Below are positions 46,220 to 60,701 of a DNA stretch of 64,000 bases, in pieces. Source of the DNA: Mycteria americana (lineage: Eukaryota; Chordata; Aves; Ciconiiformes; Ciconiidae); NCBI RefSeq assembly GCF_035582795.1, contig NC_134370.1, positions 47,169,501 to 47,233,500 on the forward strand, read 5' to 3'. The position numbers and the translations under genes are program-made. The notes beneath the pieces are model-generated. The model did not search any database. It saw only the letters and a program-made list of their open reading frames with translations, and was not told where the DNA came from. Each line of letters opens with the position of its first letter. Within the stretch, counting starts at the first letter, position 1.

Positions 46220-49200
46220 AGGGAGACATAAAATCTCAGACTTGTTGTGCCTGCTTCATCACTATATTCCCTATTAAATCCCGCTAGATCTTTCTTTTTT
46301 TTTTTTTTTTATAGAGGGAGGAGTTATTTTAACTCCTTGCTGAAATACCTGTTTGATCTCTGGTTCTTCAGACACTACCTACCTTTTAAAAGACCACTTA
46401 TTTCTAGAAGTTGGCAAAACTAACAATGAAACATGATCAGTGTGAGATTACCACCATTTTCTCCTGGCTTTTCATACATTATTCCTTCCCATAAGATCTA
46501 TTTAAAGCAGCTCATCTTCTGAAATGGATAGGTGTCTCTTACCTGTTTGAATCTTCTGTTTTGGTTTGCTTGTCTGTGAGCAAATCTCTTCTGGATAATA
46601 ACTTAATAGCCTGAAGAACTGACAGCAGTTCTACCCTGAAGATTAGCCTGACAGTTTCTGCTTTGTGGAAGACAATCGAGTAGCTTGGATTTGCTATTCC
46701 TAGCATTTAATGCAGAAATTGGGGATATTCAGTGGTGAGATGGGAAAACTGTTTTCCTGTCTACCTCTGCTATCCTGCTCCCCCTCCCCCCCCGCCTTCT
46801 TATGATTATATTATGACATTCCTTTAGGCTGGGAAAATTGTGGCTGTTTACAAAGAAGTGAAGATTTCTTTGCAGTCCTGAATCTGCTGTCATTTTTTCT
46901 GAAGCTGTCATGTTTCTGTAGTCTTCTAAGATGAACTGGCCATACTGCGTGTGGTACATTAGAGGAGGCCACATAATTTATTAAATATCCTGAGTAGTTG
47001 CTGTCCTATATACGTGTTTTAATGTGTATCAATAAAGCTTGGTGAATTCATGCAGTTCGTGGTGATGCTAAGAAAACTCTGGAATACCTGCTTTCTATAG
47101 AGCTACTCCTTTTTTCCAACCCACAAGGAATCGCTGTACTTAAGTGCTGCAGCTAGGTTAATTAAGTTGTAGGAGAAACCTGCTTGAACTCTGTGAAGCC
47201 AACCAGTCTGAAGTATGTGTTTCTTGAAGCTATTTATGTTGCAAAATATGATCACTTCCATGTTAGCGATTTGCTATGGAACTCAGTTCATAATTTAACT
47301 CATCTAATGTAGCAGAAAATCTTGTGTGCTTAGGAGGTTGAAATCTGCATGTGTGTTTTCTTAAATACTTATCTTTGTTGCACCTGTAAGTTGGGTTACG
47401 TCTTGTTTGTAGAAGTAACAAACCAAACTCAGTGTTCCTTTGCTAGCTGCTGCATGTTCACTCTTGAGTTATAAGTCAGAGGGTAGATTCAGATGCGGTC
47501 ATTTTTCTTCCTTCACATTAATGGAGAGCATGCTACAGGAAAAACTGACTTGAAATAAATCTATCTGCATCTGTCTAGTCTTCCTCATAGCAAGGAGGGG
47601 CATATGAATTGAGTTATTACCACTCTTGGATAAAATTCTTTAGGGGGGTTTCTGAAGTGTAGCAGTCTCAAGCATCTCAGACTTACTGGGTCTTCAAGCT
47701 TTCATTTCTCGTGACTCAAAATTCCTTGTAGATCTGATTTCTGCTTATTTAGATCTATTAAAAACAAATAAGAGTAAGTCCTCTAAAATACGGCTTAATA
47801 TTGTTCCATTGACAGAGCCCATTCTGGCAAGTGTAGTGAAACAATTCAGCTTTTATGAAGTTTGGTACACATTGCTTACTTGTAAGTCCTGTAGCAACCC
47901 TGGTTTTGGCTAGTCTGGCTGTCCTTAGGTACCTTGTAACTGTCTTCCTTTGTAATGTGCAAGGCTAGTTTCTATGTTGTTTTTATTTCCTAGATCTTAA
48001 AAGAACAAGTTTCAATGAACAAATGAAACTTAAGAACCTGTAACATCTTATTTTAATGAAGCAGAGACCACATACTTTGTAGTTGTCTCTTTTCAAGTCC
48101 AAGTTAGACGTCAAAGGTCTCACCTTTAGGAGGTTCATGAAGACTCATTCTTACTGTCGCATTCTGGCAGGGCTGCAGTAGCAGGTGGTAACACACTGGT
48201 TTGCACTGGGAGGGAGAGATTGTGGCCACACGTGCATGAAGTAACTTCTTAGGTGGAAATAAACGTTTCCAAAATACGTGCTATGTGTGCAGCCACCAGG
48301 TAGTGAGGTTCTTCCGCACCCTGAAAAATGTTTGCTCTGTGGTTGCAGTCCCATTTTGCTAGCCATGGACTACCTCAGCTTGCTTAGCATCAGTGCCAGG
48401 TTAGGTGGTTTGGAGGTCCTTGGGTTCTCTGGATGATTATCCTGCAACTGAGATCAGGCCTGCAGCCACTTCGGCATCTTATATTGCTTCCCAGCTGTCC
48501 TCTGTTTGGAAAGGTTTTGACAGGTTTCTAATTCTGAAAAAGCTCTGTGCAGTGTTGGCAGTGCTAAGGCTTCAGTTTTACTGGTGATAGATGCAACACC
48601 AGTGATGGTAAATCATAGTTAGGCTGTGCTCCACTTCTGTGGGGAGAATATCTCTGCTGAAATTTGTTATTCAGTGGTTAAGATCCAAAACTAATACTAG
48701 GCTCCAAACCAATATGCGGTCCTTTTATTTTTGTCTAGATTTACTGGATACAGCACTGGTACTCGGTGTTTTTTATCACTTCTAAATGATAGTAGTTATT
48801 TTGTGTGCCAGAGTGCCTTCACTTGTCAAGATCTGTGATTGGGAGCGTGGTGTTTTGGAACCACTTGTTCTGTTCTTTCTGGTCTCCACAGAAAAGCGAG
48901 TGCTTTGACGTTAAGGAGGCAACGTGATCAAAGACAGGGTTTGGGGGGTAACTTGTTGGCTGCTGTGGCAATAGCTCAGGGTTTTGGCTTGCAGCATATA
49001 GGCTGGGGGACTTGAGGGTCTCAGCATCCTCCTGGCTGGGGATGCTGTAGGGACAGGTTCGGATGTAAGAAGAGCTATTTGTGGGGTGAACATCCGATGT
49101 TCAGGTAGCCTTCTATGTTACCATCTGTTTGCAGAGACTTGAGGAGATGGAGTATGACTTACAGGTGTCTAGTTGGGCCATATATACTTAACATCTACTG

Positions 49201-51364
49201 TAAGAAACCTTGTGCTCATTTAGACTTGGTGCAGTCATCTCAGTAATCCTGGTCTTGTTTGTGTGATTGAGCTAATACTCCTATTTGGGTTTCTTGCACC
49301 AAAATAGGTTCTTTGGGGTCTCTGAAGGCCTGCAGGGCTGAGGCGCAGATAGTGTAGATATTCCCCAGTGGTGTCTTGAAACTAAATTCTTTAACTTTTT
49401 TTTTTTTCCTACGGGTAGATTCTGTTGAATGCTTGCAGCGATCCTGGACATCAAACCTCAGTTGGGTGCTGTGGTCCTTCTGTGGGCTCGTGGCTGATAC
49501 TGATCCTAAAACCCAATGCACCTGATGAATCTGAGTCATCACCATCTTTTTGGCTTGGCAAATTATTAAATGTTTGACGAAGCTGTTCACTGTGACGCTT
49601 TTTGGTAAACTGGGGCTTGTCTTCACAAACTGTTCAATCAGTCTCTGCTAACATTTACAAAAGCTTGGAATAATCCCTGTGTTCTCGTTGATCTGCTGTT
49701 CTATAGCATGTTATAACTGTAGTGCGAGGTGTGTTAGAGTAGGAAATATGCTTGCTAAGGAAGTGTTCTAAAATACATTTGTGTTGAAACCCCATCTGTT
49801 CTTGAGCTCCTCTCTTACTGACTCTAACATTGAACGTAGTAATAGTTTACACCACTCGAGCAAACCAACTTCAAAACAGTATTGCGATGTCCTGATGCTA
49901 GTTTTGTGTGGTATTCAAATACGTCTCCTCTTTGACGAATTGAGATTGGGCTCCCTGTTAATAGCTTTGAGATCACTTGCAATTAAATGGAGTCAAGTCT
50001 TCCAAGGGATTTGCCCTTGTACCAGTGCTCAACACCAGTATCTCAGCTTCCCCTAACTAATAGACTTGCCTGAGGCACAGGTGGCTAAATTTAGTCTTCT
50101 AGTAAGCTTGGTATGACCTTGCGTTACAAGGGCTTTTTCTACTTGTATCTATATCAAAAGGTAAAGGCTGATTTTTCTGTGGTGAATGGAGCTTTGGGGC
50201 TCAGTGACGCCGAAAAGCTTTTTGTGTTGGATCATTGGCTGACGCTTTCAGTGCCGCTGTTGGCAGCAATTAACTCCATACCTGGATGCAGTTCAAAGGG
50301 TCTACAAGTGATCTACTGGTACAAAGTAGTCCTCACCAGTCAGTTTTAAGGCTTCAAAGAAGACAGATGCCACTTGGCGTGTGGAGCAGATTACTTGGTA
50401 GTGAACATTTCTAATTGACAGCTACACTGAAGATTAGGGATTGAAAGCGGAAGCTGAATCAAAGTGGCTTCATACAGATGCAATTTCCTAACTGTGAATG
50501 GTAATGTTTGCCTTCGAGGTTAAGGTTAAGTTTATCTGTACAAAATAGTGCTTTACTCCAGCTTCTGTGAGGAGTTTTTAGAGTGTGTGAGACAGTGCAC
50601 AGAGCTGGACGGTTATGGCATCTGCTTTTATTGTGTGGGTTTGCCTCTTTGTGTGAAGTGAGACTTATGTTCCGTGTTCAACTTCAGCAGCTTTTCGTTA
50701 AGGCTGCTTCTAATTAAATACATAATTCATCCTACGGGTGTAATGAAGAAGCCTTCAGTGTGTAATCAGGCTTCCGGAGCTCTTCTGCCGTCCTCGAAAA
50801 ATGCCAAACTTCTCTGAAGTTGGTAGCACGCTGCCAGCTGAATGGGAAAAGTTGTTGCTGGGAAGTCAAACAGGATTTTCAAGTGTCTGTCATGCTTGCT
50901 TATGTTTAGGAGTGCAGCGAGTAGTGTGGTTTCTTTGGCTTGTGAAAGAAACTCTTTTGCAGGTGAGCGGGCAAACCCCTTATTGTTTGGCACGGGAACA
51001 GCTTGCCAGTTGGGACCATCAGGGTTTATCTCCCTGGCATTGATTTGGTTATTGTTGGCACGCTGGTCTCTTGCTTGCTACAGGTAGTTTGCATTGTTTT
51101 ATTTTTTGGAGGGCTGAAATATTAATCTGACTAAGGATTAGGGTCGTTGAGTAATATGCTGAGTGAATTTCAATAGGTGAGTGTGTGACTACATCTATTG
51201 TGTTGTACGTTTCTGGTCATTGCATCTTCAGCGGAGCTGTAAAACTTATAGAGAAAGGGCAGTTGAGTTGAAGGCAGAGGAGCAGCTGCCTATCCTGGGG
51301 AGTCTAAAATGTCTGAGACTCTTAGGATTAGAAGCATTTATTTAAAAAGCAGGCAACAAACTTC

Positions 51365-51625
51365 TGGATCTTGTTCTAGGAGTTTGTGGAAGCTGATGGT
51401 TTAGATGCATTCAAAAAGTGATTAGACAAACCAGTGGTCAGCAGGCCTGTAAAATGAATGCTGGTAGGACTGGGCAGCCATGTCCATGATAACATCTGTA
51501 ATCCAGCAGTTGTGGATGCTGGAGCAGACTGCAGAAGCTTACTGGTCCCTGTAGCATCTGCAGTCATCATGGATGGAGACAGAATGCAGGAGGGCATTTC
51601 TCCTTTCAATTATTCCAACTTTATG
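51365..51625 (+). repeat. Ancient CR1-like fragment
   Basis: 'gcattcaaaaagtgattaga' near 51407 followed by 'caaaccagtgg' resembles the old CR1/L3-type 3' region ('ttcaaaaagcgattagacaaattc'). The rest is strongly diverged. Boundaries are approximate. Confidence 0.5.
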
Positions 51626-54600
51626 AACCCCTTGCCTTTTCAGAATATTGGGACAGGATGGGGAGGCATTATTTCTGAAGAGCTCTGGAAGATGGCTTAC
51701 GGATACTTACTGGAAGGAAAATCTCAGTGTTTCTCAGCATGCTGTACACACCTACAGATCTCCCATGCTGCACATATTCAAAGGAGATTTGCTGTACTGT
51801 GGCTTACATGTTAAAGTGTTTCAAGGTGGGATAAATAGGAACTGAAACCAGGCAAAAAAAAAAATTAGAAATAAGGGATGAAAAAAGTAATTGAACATGA
51901 AGTTCTTGGTCCCTTTAAAAGGGAAAAAATTCTTGAAATTCCACCTTTTTGCAGAAAGTGGGAGGAGGTATTCATAATGCTTCTCTTCAGCTTTCCTACT
52001 GTGGGATCATGACCAGCAGGCAGCCAGGCATTCCTTGCAGGCGGTGATCGGCTGATAGCCCAGAACAGGGCAAGAACAGCAATGCGTGAAGCATGCACGT
52101 ATTAATGTCCTGCTCTGTGCCATACTAATTACATGAAGTATATATAGTGATGATAGCAATGCTTCCCTGGTGCTGTTTTGCTCGTGTTCATGTCATGGCT
52201 AACCAAGTGTGGATTGCTTTTTTAGTTTCTTAGCTTGCTGACCCGTGCCTGCTAAAAATCTAGTTTTAATCAGAAATTGGACTATTAAACCAGTAGTCTT
52301 TTTAGCACGTTTGAGGAGCTGTTGATGTAGTTTTGTACCTAAACATGAAACTTGGTGTTTCAATACCTTGCTTGGTATTGAAATGTCCTGTTGCAGAGTG
52401 TTAAAAGCTTGCAAGGCTGTGGTGGTAAGTGCTGTGCCCAAAGGGGAGTTTTTGGTCATGCCTTTCCTATGTACTGCTGCTGGTGCTTGTCAAACCTGTT
52501 CCTGAGCTGCCTGAACTCTCTAACCTGGCACAAAGCTCTCCAGGTATTGTTGGGTTGGTTTTCTCCTGTTGCTATAATGAGTTAGACTTGTTCACAAATG
52601 GGTCTGTTAAGCACAGGCAGGGAAGAAATTGGCAGGAATTCCTGTTGGGGGTTGCTGCAGCTCTTTGTTTTCCATAAGATGCAGCAACCATACTTGGGTT
52701 TTCCTTCAAAGATCTCTTTCATCCTGGTGCAAGTTCCAGACTGCAAGCACCTTCCCAACTTTTGGGGCTTGTGTGGATTGTTGGTTGCTCCTAAACGAGG
52801 CTCACACATGGAGGAGGAGAACCACGAGGGATAACCAGAAGCTGCAAAGAAGCTAAAGTCTACAAAAACTCTTGAGGAGCAGCAGAGGCCTTGATGAATG
52901 GACGTGAGTGGGCTGCTCTTGGAAAGTGCTGCCTCCTCTCTTTAGAGGGCCAGTGGTGTCACCTGAGTATGTGGCAAGCTTTCTGAATCTGTCAGGTAAG
53001 GAAAAAGGATCTCAAATATCTGCATTTGGGTTACTGGTTTGTGCTTAGGCTTGAGGAGGAGTATCAGCTGAGCAGGCTATTCTAAAGAGCATTAAATTAA
53101 GAGTCTGTTAATGATTTAGTAAACCAATGCAGTAAGTGGGGGAATGTTGAGCAAATCATCTTTGCTGTGAAGGCTGGGAGAGGTGAGTGTTGGGTTACCC
53201 TTTTCTTCAAAAGCGTAGGAAGAACTGAAGAAACTCATCTTCAGATGCAAATCAAAGGGAGCTTGCAAGAAAACTCCTTGGACTAGATGGGAATTTTTTT
53301 TTTTATTTTAAAGTGTTATTGTATTGTAAAGTGGTATTGAAACCTGGGAGTGTGAACTTGACTGTGCCTAATAAGACAAATGCCATTTGGGACGACTTCT
53401 TTTAGACTTGACTTAGGAGGGGTTTACCTCTACTCCCAGAGGGACTGGGAGTGGAAACGTTCCTTGTGCAGATGCTAGAAGAATATCAACTGTGTGACTT
53501 ATAACCCATAACGGGATCCTTGGAAAAGAAGAAGAAGAAAAAAAATCCAAAATATGAGCAAAGTGCACTGTGATAATAGTAATACTCAGCGTGTGATCCA
53601 GGTACTGTGTGTTTTGGAGGAAGATGTAAGGTGAGCGAGTGCTGTGTAGAGGCACTTAAGACAGATTGTGATCAGTGTTCCTTAAAGCCTCTTTCAATAA
53701 GATAGTGAGAGTTCAAAATCCCACTTTTAAATATTTATCATAACTCAGTGTTTAATCAAGGTGGATGCTCTGTTTTAGTCCTCTCTGAACTCACGGCACC
53801 CAGACCGTTACTTGGTGCTGTTTCATTGGGTATACTCTGCTCTTGTTTCAGGGGAGGCCAAAGGGGAAGCTCTATTTCTTTGCTCTGTGGTAAAAAACAG
53901 TAAAAAAGCAGATGTTTCACGTTAAGGTGTGTGCTTGTTTTTCCCAGCACCACACGCTATCTTTCTTCCAGGCTACTGTTTCTTGTACAGTATTTGCAGC
54001 TGTTGGGAGGCAGGAAAGGTTATATCATCTGGAAGTGAAAAGTAAAATACTCCTTGGGTGGGCTTTCCCAGTTTGAGTTTCAAGCTTTGGAGGCTGTATC
54101 AAACAGGTTAGGAGTGGAGGCTAATATCGAAAGGATAAAATATAGTTATCTTGGTGAGCATCCTTGGTGGGGCCGTAACACCTCTGTGCACTCAGGCTGT
54201 GATGTCATTGAACCACATAATACCGAATGATTGCTTACCACTGGAAAAATGTAGTCTAGCTCCCTGTCAGGAACATCTCAAGTTAGTGAAAACTTTGCAT
54301 AATGAAATTTTAAGTAGGCAGGACTCTGTTCTGGATGAGTCAAAAGAGTTAAAGAATTTCATTTTGTGATATTAATGTGTTTCGAGTAGACTCTATCTGA
54401 TCTTGCCTGCATGTTTTCTCTAAATTTTGTAGTCTCCTTGTCTTATTTGAGGCACCATTCTGTTCCCTTTCATCACAAAGACCGTTGGCATCAGTTTTGA
54501 AGTCTTCAATATTTTGCTGTTAACAAAATGTAGGCTTCCTGTTATGCATTAGAAGTACATGCGGGTTTCAGCAGCTTGCTGGGAATATTGAACCTTCACA

Positions 54601-55399
54601 CATGCAGAGATTGCAGTTAGGCGTGCCACTAGATAACTCAGTTTTGTTTGCTGTTCTGCTTTTGTAAAGGCAAAATTGAGATCTAGACCTGCTTGCAGCA
54701 TTCTCTTGCTACATTTGAAATGTGTGGGCTGCTCATGACTTAAGGGAATTGAGAGAGAAAGATGTCAAATCGTTTTTGCAAGCAGCAGTATTTTTTTTTT
54801 TTTTCCCTAGGTGTCAGACGATAAATACCGTTCTGAGCAGTGCCCAAGTACAGTGCCAGAATAAAAGCTGACTCTCTCTTTTTCTGCAGTTGAGCAGAAT
54901 GAATGTAGATGTCAGCTTTGGGGTGTATTCAGGGAGGAGTTTGCATATTACTGAGTCCAAGCAGGAGCTTTGCTTCAAGTGCAGTTGTTAAGGCATTCAG
55001 CTTTCTGTCCAGCTCTTTTCCAGGTGTTGAATGTATTTGTTTTTGGTGAAAAGGCAGCAAAACCTACCCAACAAGGTGTGACTTTTCCCCATTTGACACT
55101 GCTACTTTCCATGTTTTGAGGGCAGACAGCCTTAGTGTGTAGTTTGGGTCCTTTCTGCTTCACTGCTGCTCTGCTGTCCACTAGGCATAGGTTTTAATAT
55201 CTACTGATAATTAGCAAATAATACTGCTTATTTATTCACAGCTAGTTGGCACAGAATGCTGCTTATTTAGTCTCTGCAATCAAAGTTAGTCTCCTACTCT
55301 TTCCCTTCTGACAAGAAGTGGTTATTTATATCTAGCTAACATTAAAGGGTTGGCAGTGGGTTAGGTCAGGTCAGCAAAATCAGCAGTGGTGGATGTGGG

Positions 55400-55660
55400 A
55401 GGATGGTCCACTTCTGCCATGAGATTTGGGGAGGATCAGATGGAGCTAACAAGAGGCGGGTTCAGAAGAAGCAGGAGGACGTTGTTTTTCAGGCAGTTAA
55501 TAGTAGACTTGTTGAACTAGCCAAAGGCTATTGTGGCTACAAAAAGTTTGGGCGAGTTCAGAGAGGAACTGGACATGCTCATGAAGAGGCTGCACTGAAT
55601 GTTTCTGAACATCCAGAAGCCCAAACTGACTTGGGAAGGACTGGAAATAAAAACTACTGG
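55400..55660 (+). repeat. Ancient CR1-like fragment
   Basis: The stretch 'gttgaactagccaaaggcta' (55511) to 'agaggaactggacatgctca' (55562) fits the old CR1 3' region in which a 'trunk' of ttgttgaac...caaaaggtttaca...ttcaagagggactggacaa is typical. An 87-codon open frame over it (55403-55666) is most likely accidental. Confidence 0.5.
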
Positions 55661-58600
55661 AGGTGAAAGAGTGCATGGAGAAGTTATGTATGCTTACCCT
55701 CTTTCCCTTTTCCAGCCATCTGCTTATGGCTGCTGTTTCAGGTTGGAGGTTAAGCTACATAGGCTGTATTCTTCGGTTCACCTCTTTGGCTCTCAGAAGA
55801 CATGGCTTTAGGTGTTTAGCTACTGTCCTCTGAGCTGTGCCCATTCATAATTTCTGTAACTGTTCAGCAACGAGAGCAGTATATGGATGGAGGTGCAGGT
55901 GATGCATTCTAGCTGCTCTTGTCTAATTAACTTGAAAATGGGGACTCACTCCTTCCTCTTACTTTCATGCAACATGCAGCTTAAATTTGCTAGACTTCCT
56001 GAATTGTCGTCCTCATATCTTTATTACTCCTGAAGAGCTGTTCCTTATGCATTGGCAGAATAGGAGAGGGATGTTTCATGCTACGAGCTCATCTATTTAA
56101 TGGTTTTAACCACTAGGCAGACTTTTCTTTGGGAGTTCGCTTGTTTGAGGTGAGGCTTTAATACATAAAGATGCTCTTGCTAGTTTTCCCCCAGCCACTG
56201 AAGATATTACCTGTGGGGTCTCTAAAAATGTTAGTGCCTCTTGAAATACTGAAACTGTCTTAATATTTTGGGGTTTGTTTTTGCTGTTTTAAGTGTTCTA
56301 GGTTTTCTTTTAATAGCTCAGGCTAAAGGTGTGTATGAGAGGAGAACAAAATACTGAGCTGTGAAATGAAACTGAAGAACATGGTGTTTACCCTGAGATA
56401 GTTTGCATGTGTTTTATCATTTAGAAAAATGATGCCCCCTAAGAGGAAAGGCAAACCATTTTCTGGACAAGGCTTTTGAATGCTTACATATTTGACTTGG
56501 AACAGAAACTGTCTGGCAGTGTTGAGGTCTCCTGAAAAGGCTTTCCTGCGCACCAGAAATGGTCTACAGAGGCCTTATTTTTCCATATGGGTGTGGAACT
56601 CTTTGGTTGAAAGTCTGCTCACCTGAACATACATTGATCCAGGTCTGATGGGTCACTTTTCAAAACAGGCACTTGTTTCTGGAGAACTAAACATTCTGTG
56701 CACTGCTAAGCAAAGTTCTCATTGTTTGAGCTCAGTGTGAGTGCTGGAGCATCATGGTTGCTCTTGAGGTTTTGTTCCATCATCTAATGCCATTGGGAGC
56801 AGTGTTATCTTTTTTGCTGTGCTGGATGGTGTGAAGACTTTGGAGTAGGGCAGTGTCTATTAGGTTGGAATTTTAATATTGTTCCCATGCTTTAATTTCA
56901 TAACGCTATAAATGCCTCGAGCCTAAAGATGACAGGCTTTTTTAAAGTATTACACAGAGTTTTGTGCTGCTAACTGGTAATAAAATCGTAATGAGCTGAA
57001 GTACAAAAGATCCAAAAACTGTCTGTGTACCAGTTTCCCAAGAGAACTAATGAGGAACATGTTTGTAGAGTCATCTTCCTCACTGCAGCAGAAGCGATGC
57101 CCTCCTCTGGGAGACAAAAGGTGTCTGTGGTATACCCCGAACTTTCAAGCGCTGTGCCTCAGAAAGCATGTCTCTTGGTTCAGCCTGGCACAGATTTCCC
57201 CAGCCCCCAGAGGAGATGAAAGACGTGGTTGTGTACTCTAAGGTAGCAAAAAAAGGTACCCTTCACAAGCTGCCTCCAGGGACGTAAGTTTTTACTCTGA
57301 AACTGAAACAAGCTTCTCATCTGCTCCTTGCTTTGAAAAGTGATAGGGAAAAACATCTAGTGAGGCTTAAAGCTTCTCGTGTAGCCTTGTTCTCTCTCAC
57401 TGGCAGCTGGAAGAGGTTTTGGGGGTCTGTGGGGCTTCTCCAGCCAATGTGATGGTGTTTATCTGAATATCGTGGCCTTTGAGGGTTCAACAGAAATGCT
57501 GCTTGTTGGCAGTGTGCTGAGAAGAGGCAGATTTGCTGCGGTTATGTCGAGCGATGCAGAGGAGCATGTCTGCAATGCAGGTGTGTGGGACCCATCTGTG
57601 CCCAGCTCCACACCCCCAAATGCTTCATATCCTTCTGGTTTTGGCACTCTGTAAGATAAATAACTCTTCTTCCTGAAGCGAGTTGCCTGGCGGGAAGCAG
57701 AGCATCCTCATTGAAGGATTCTGCCTTACGTCTGTGTGGTTGTATGAAGCCAAGGTCTGTTGAGTTCAAGCTGAGATGCGTGTCTCCAAGCCTAAGGCCT
57801 AGCTAGTGCCATCAAGGAGACGTCACAAGAAATGGGTTTGGTGTCTGGAGGTACTAATTAAACACAAAAAAAGTTTCATTATCTGTCAAAAGCTAGAAAG
57901 GATCCCTCTTGCTGTTTGTTGCTTCAGACTGCCTCTTTCATTGTCATTGTTCTCTCCATAGTGGCTCTTTCGGCTGCCTTAGTCTTCCCTTCAAGAAGGG
58001 ACGTGATCCCCTTGTTTCTGTATAATGTTAGGCTTTGGGCAGTGAGGCTTCCTGGAAAAGGAAAGGAGCTTGTTACCACGATAAACTAGTGCTCCAACCA
58101 GGTTGTCCACATGTTCCCACTTAGTTAACCATTGCTTTTTCTTGCTGCAAGAGGTGGCTTTCTATATCATGCCATGCTTGCAGCTAAATGAGGTTCCTGG
58201 CTTCTCGGACAGGTTTAACATGTGCTGCAGTCATGAGCTGAATCCTCTTGTTTCTCTGGGGTCCTCTGTGCTGTGCTTGAGCCATCTTGCTACCAGGCTG
58301 GATTTCTGGGTGAGCCCAGCACCATCAGTGTACGGCCAGGGGAAGGATGGAATATGACCTCTGCCTTTTGAACCTCAGGTGTTCTCAAGATGCTGGTGTC
58401 CCATCCACGTGAACATGGGAGGAGTCATATTTGCTGTGCTGCAGGTCGAAAGGTCTGTTAGTAAATGTCTTGTATGAGGTGACCTGGCCTTGCCAGTAGG
58501 AAGTGGCAGAGGCTGACTGGCACAGGAGGTTTTCTCACGTTACACTTTGAGTCCTCTGTAATGTGCCTGTCATTTTGTTCTTCGAGCAGAATGTGAATAA

Positions 58601-60615
58601 TATCTAAACCCTGGTTCGAACCTGAACCTTAAGATATCATGAGATGATTTATTTACTTTCATTCCTAAAGTAAATCAGTGTACCATGGAGCGGGTTATAA
58701 ATAGTCTTCCATTTAGCTTCCTTGTTTGGAGATGCCACTTCTTAGTAGAGGTTGGTATTTATGTAAAGAAACTGAGGCAGTTTCTGGCCAATGAACCCTA
58801 TTTGGAATTTTTATGCACAACTTTTGTTTTTCCCTCTAAGTTTAATGGATGTGTTCAAGGTGGCAAAAGAGCAAACTTCACCAGGTTAAAGGGTATTCAG
58901 CATTTAAATATGTGGAGTGTCATGTTAATGGGACACTCCTCTTCTTTGCCCAAGAGTGGTGTTAGGATTGCAATGTCAATAAATAAAGCTGCAGTCTCTC
59001 TTTTCCTGTGAATATAAGTGCTTGCATTTTCCCTTTCTTGTAGGGCTTAGTTTGGTACAAGTTTGGCTGGTTCTTTCTTGCTGCAGCCTTTGACCTGGTC
59101 AAATAACTTGGAACAACTTTAATGTCAAGTAGAACAAAAGCTTGCCTTAAATGCTTTGCAATAAACTTAATATTGGGGGATATATTCAACTACCTAATGC
59201 CTTTTCATTTTAGAGGAATGGGTGTCACTCACCACTTGTACAGTGGAGCAGTGGTGTGTGTTCCTCATCCCAGGGGTTGGCTTCATTCAGGAGTTGGTGC
59301 TGGGTAATTGTAGACGAGGATTAATTAATGACAACTGTTGTGAGCTTGTGGAGACTTCAAAAGTCTCGTACAACACCATTGAGCAATCCTTGTAGCTTCT
59401 TGAGGACAGAAATCATGAATGACATTGGAAGGGCATGTATGTGAATTGGACTAGACTGACAAGAAGCTTATGAAAGTACAGGGCAGAGGTAGACCAAATT
59501 CCTGCATGCTTCAGTCAGTGGCATCTCTTGGCAGCGCGGTGATGGTGACTTCGGTCTATCTTGGACTTTATGTTGGAGAAAGCAAAAATACTTTCTGGTA
59601 CAGGGTTTCCTTCTGCTGTAGTCAGTTAAAGAGTGACCATTTTTTCCCATCTGTTTATAGAACAAGCAGTTTGAGAGGTTAGTATGGACCCTTAAACTTC
59701 TACCCTTCCTGTAATAGTTAGGAAAATAAGGATTAAAGCGCTAGCTTAGGCATAGACTTGAATGCCTGTTAGGCACTGGGGAGCCTGGTTGCTTATAGCC
59801 CATTGCAGAGCTTCACGTGTAAAGGAGTCTGACGTGGTTCTTCAGCATGTCAGAAGAACCTGTCTTCTAGATGATGGTCAGAGCTTCTTAGAACTTAAAG
59901 TTGCTTTTTAAAGCTTTAATTTTTGTTAGAACAATCCATGTGTTTTCTTCCGAAGAAAGTTAAAGGCCCAAGTTTTGAATGCAGAACAGTGTGTCTCTGG
60001 TCATCCTGGGCAGAGTTTTCCAGAAATAGTTTCATTTTGGTTCAACCTTCACATCCCTGTTACAGCACACTCCCCCTTGGAAATTGATGTTTTGGCCCTG
60101 TTCTGCCCTGTGGGCTGTGTGCTCTGGAGGGTGTTATTTAAGGGGAAAAAGGCACAAACAAAAAAAGTCCTTGTGCTTCCTTCTGACCAAAGTGCCTGGA
60201 GCATCTCAAGGAGATGGAGCCAGCCCAGGGATGCTATGTCATGGGAGTTCAGGTTCGGGAACCTGTTTCCCAAGGTGGGGAACACAGTTTACCAAAAACA
60301 AAAACCAAAATTACCGAAGAGCCAGAAACATCTATATTTTAAGAAAACGGTGTCATCTTCTGAACTAAATTTGTGTTGTTGCATGGAAACCTATTAGTTT
60401 GCCCTGACATGGGGTAAGGAGAAATACTAGATTTTCCTGTAAGAAGTGGTGTTTGGCTCTGTTTCATCCACAGTATATGTGGAAGCCAGTATATTAAAGT
60501 GAAAACTGCAAACAATGCTTCCTCCCTGACCCCCCCTAAATAAAGCAAGATTGGAAGTTGCTTGTATGAACTGTTGCATTAAGACTTTCTATAAAATTCC
60601 TTTCTTCTTTTCCAG

Positions 60616-60701
60616 ATTCACTACAGATATGACTGGCTGGCTGCTCTGCTGCTCCTGTGCCCCAGCACTTGCTACCCCGTGATTTCAGATAACAAACATA
60701 A
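60616..60701 (+). other. CSNK1G1: Candidate 5' UTR exon 2 of CSNK1G1, with uORF
   Basis: An 86-bp block has a strong acceptor (ttcttcttttccag) and a strong donor (AA|GTGAGT). It holds a short upstream ORF, MTGWLLCCSCAPALATP (60629-60682), that ends in TGA within the exon. A second frame is open across the whole block and reads 'IHYRYDWLAALLLLCPSTCY'. It does not match the CK1-gamma N terminus, so if it belongs to CSNK1G1 it is non-coding. Without transcript data this is a splice-site-based prediction. Confidence 0.5.

Larger units (their letters stand above)
39590..60615 (+). other. CSNK1G1: Probable first intron of CSNK1G1 (about 21 kb)
   Basis: No coding exon was found. The plus strand is T- and G-rich with many T runs, as expected in an intron transcribed rightwards. 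Recognised contents are a CR1 3' end (45.66-46.22 kb), three older CR1-like scraps (42.59, 51.37 and 55.40 kb) and homopolymers (40657-40675, 42942-42964, 46295-46310, 49397-49410, 53297-53309, 54790-54805). Small ORFs here show no known domain. Confidence 0.5.

Noticed and set aside
55403-55666. 87-codon plus-strand ORF as a gene
   Set aside because: It overlaps an old CR1 3' region and has no match to a protein I know.
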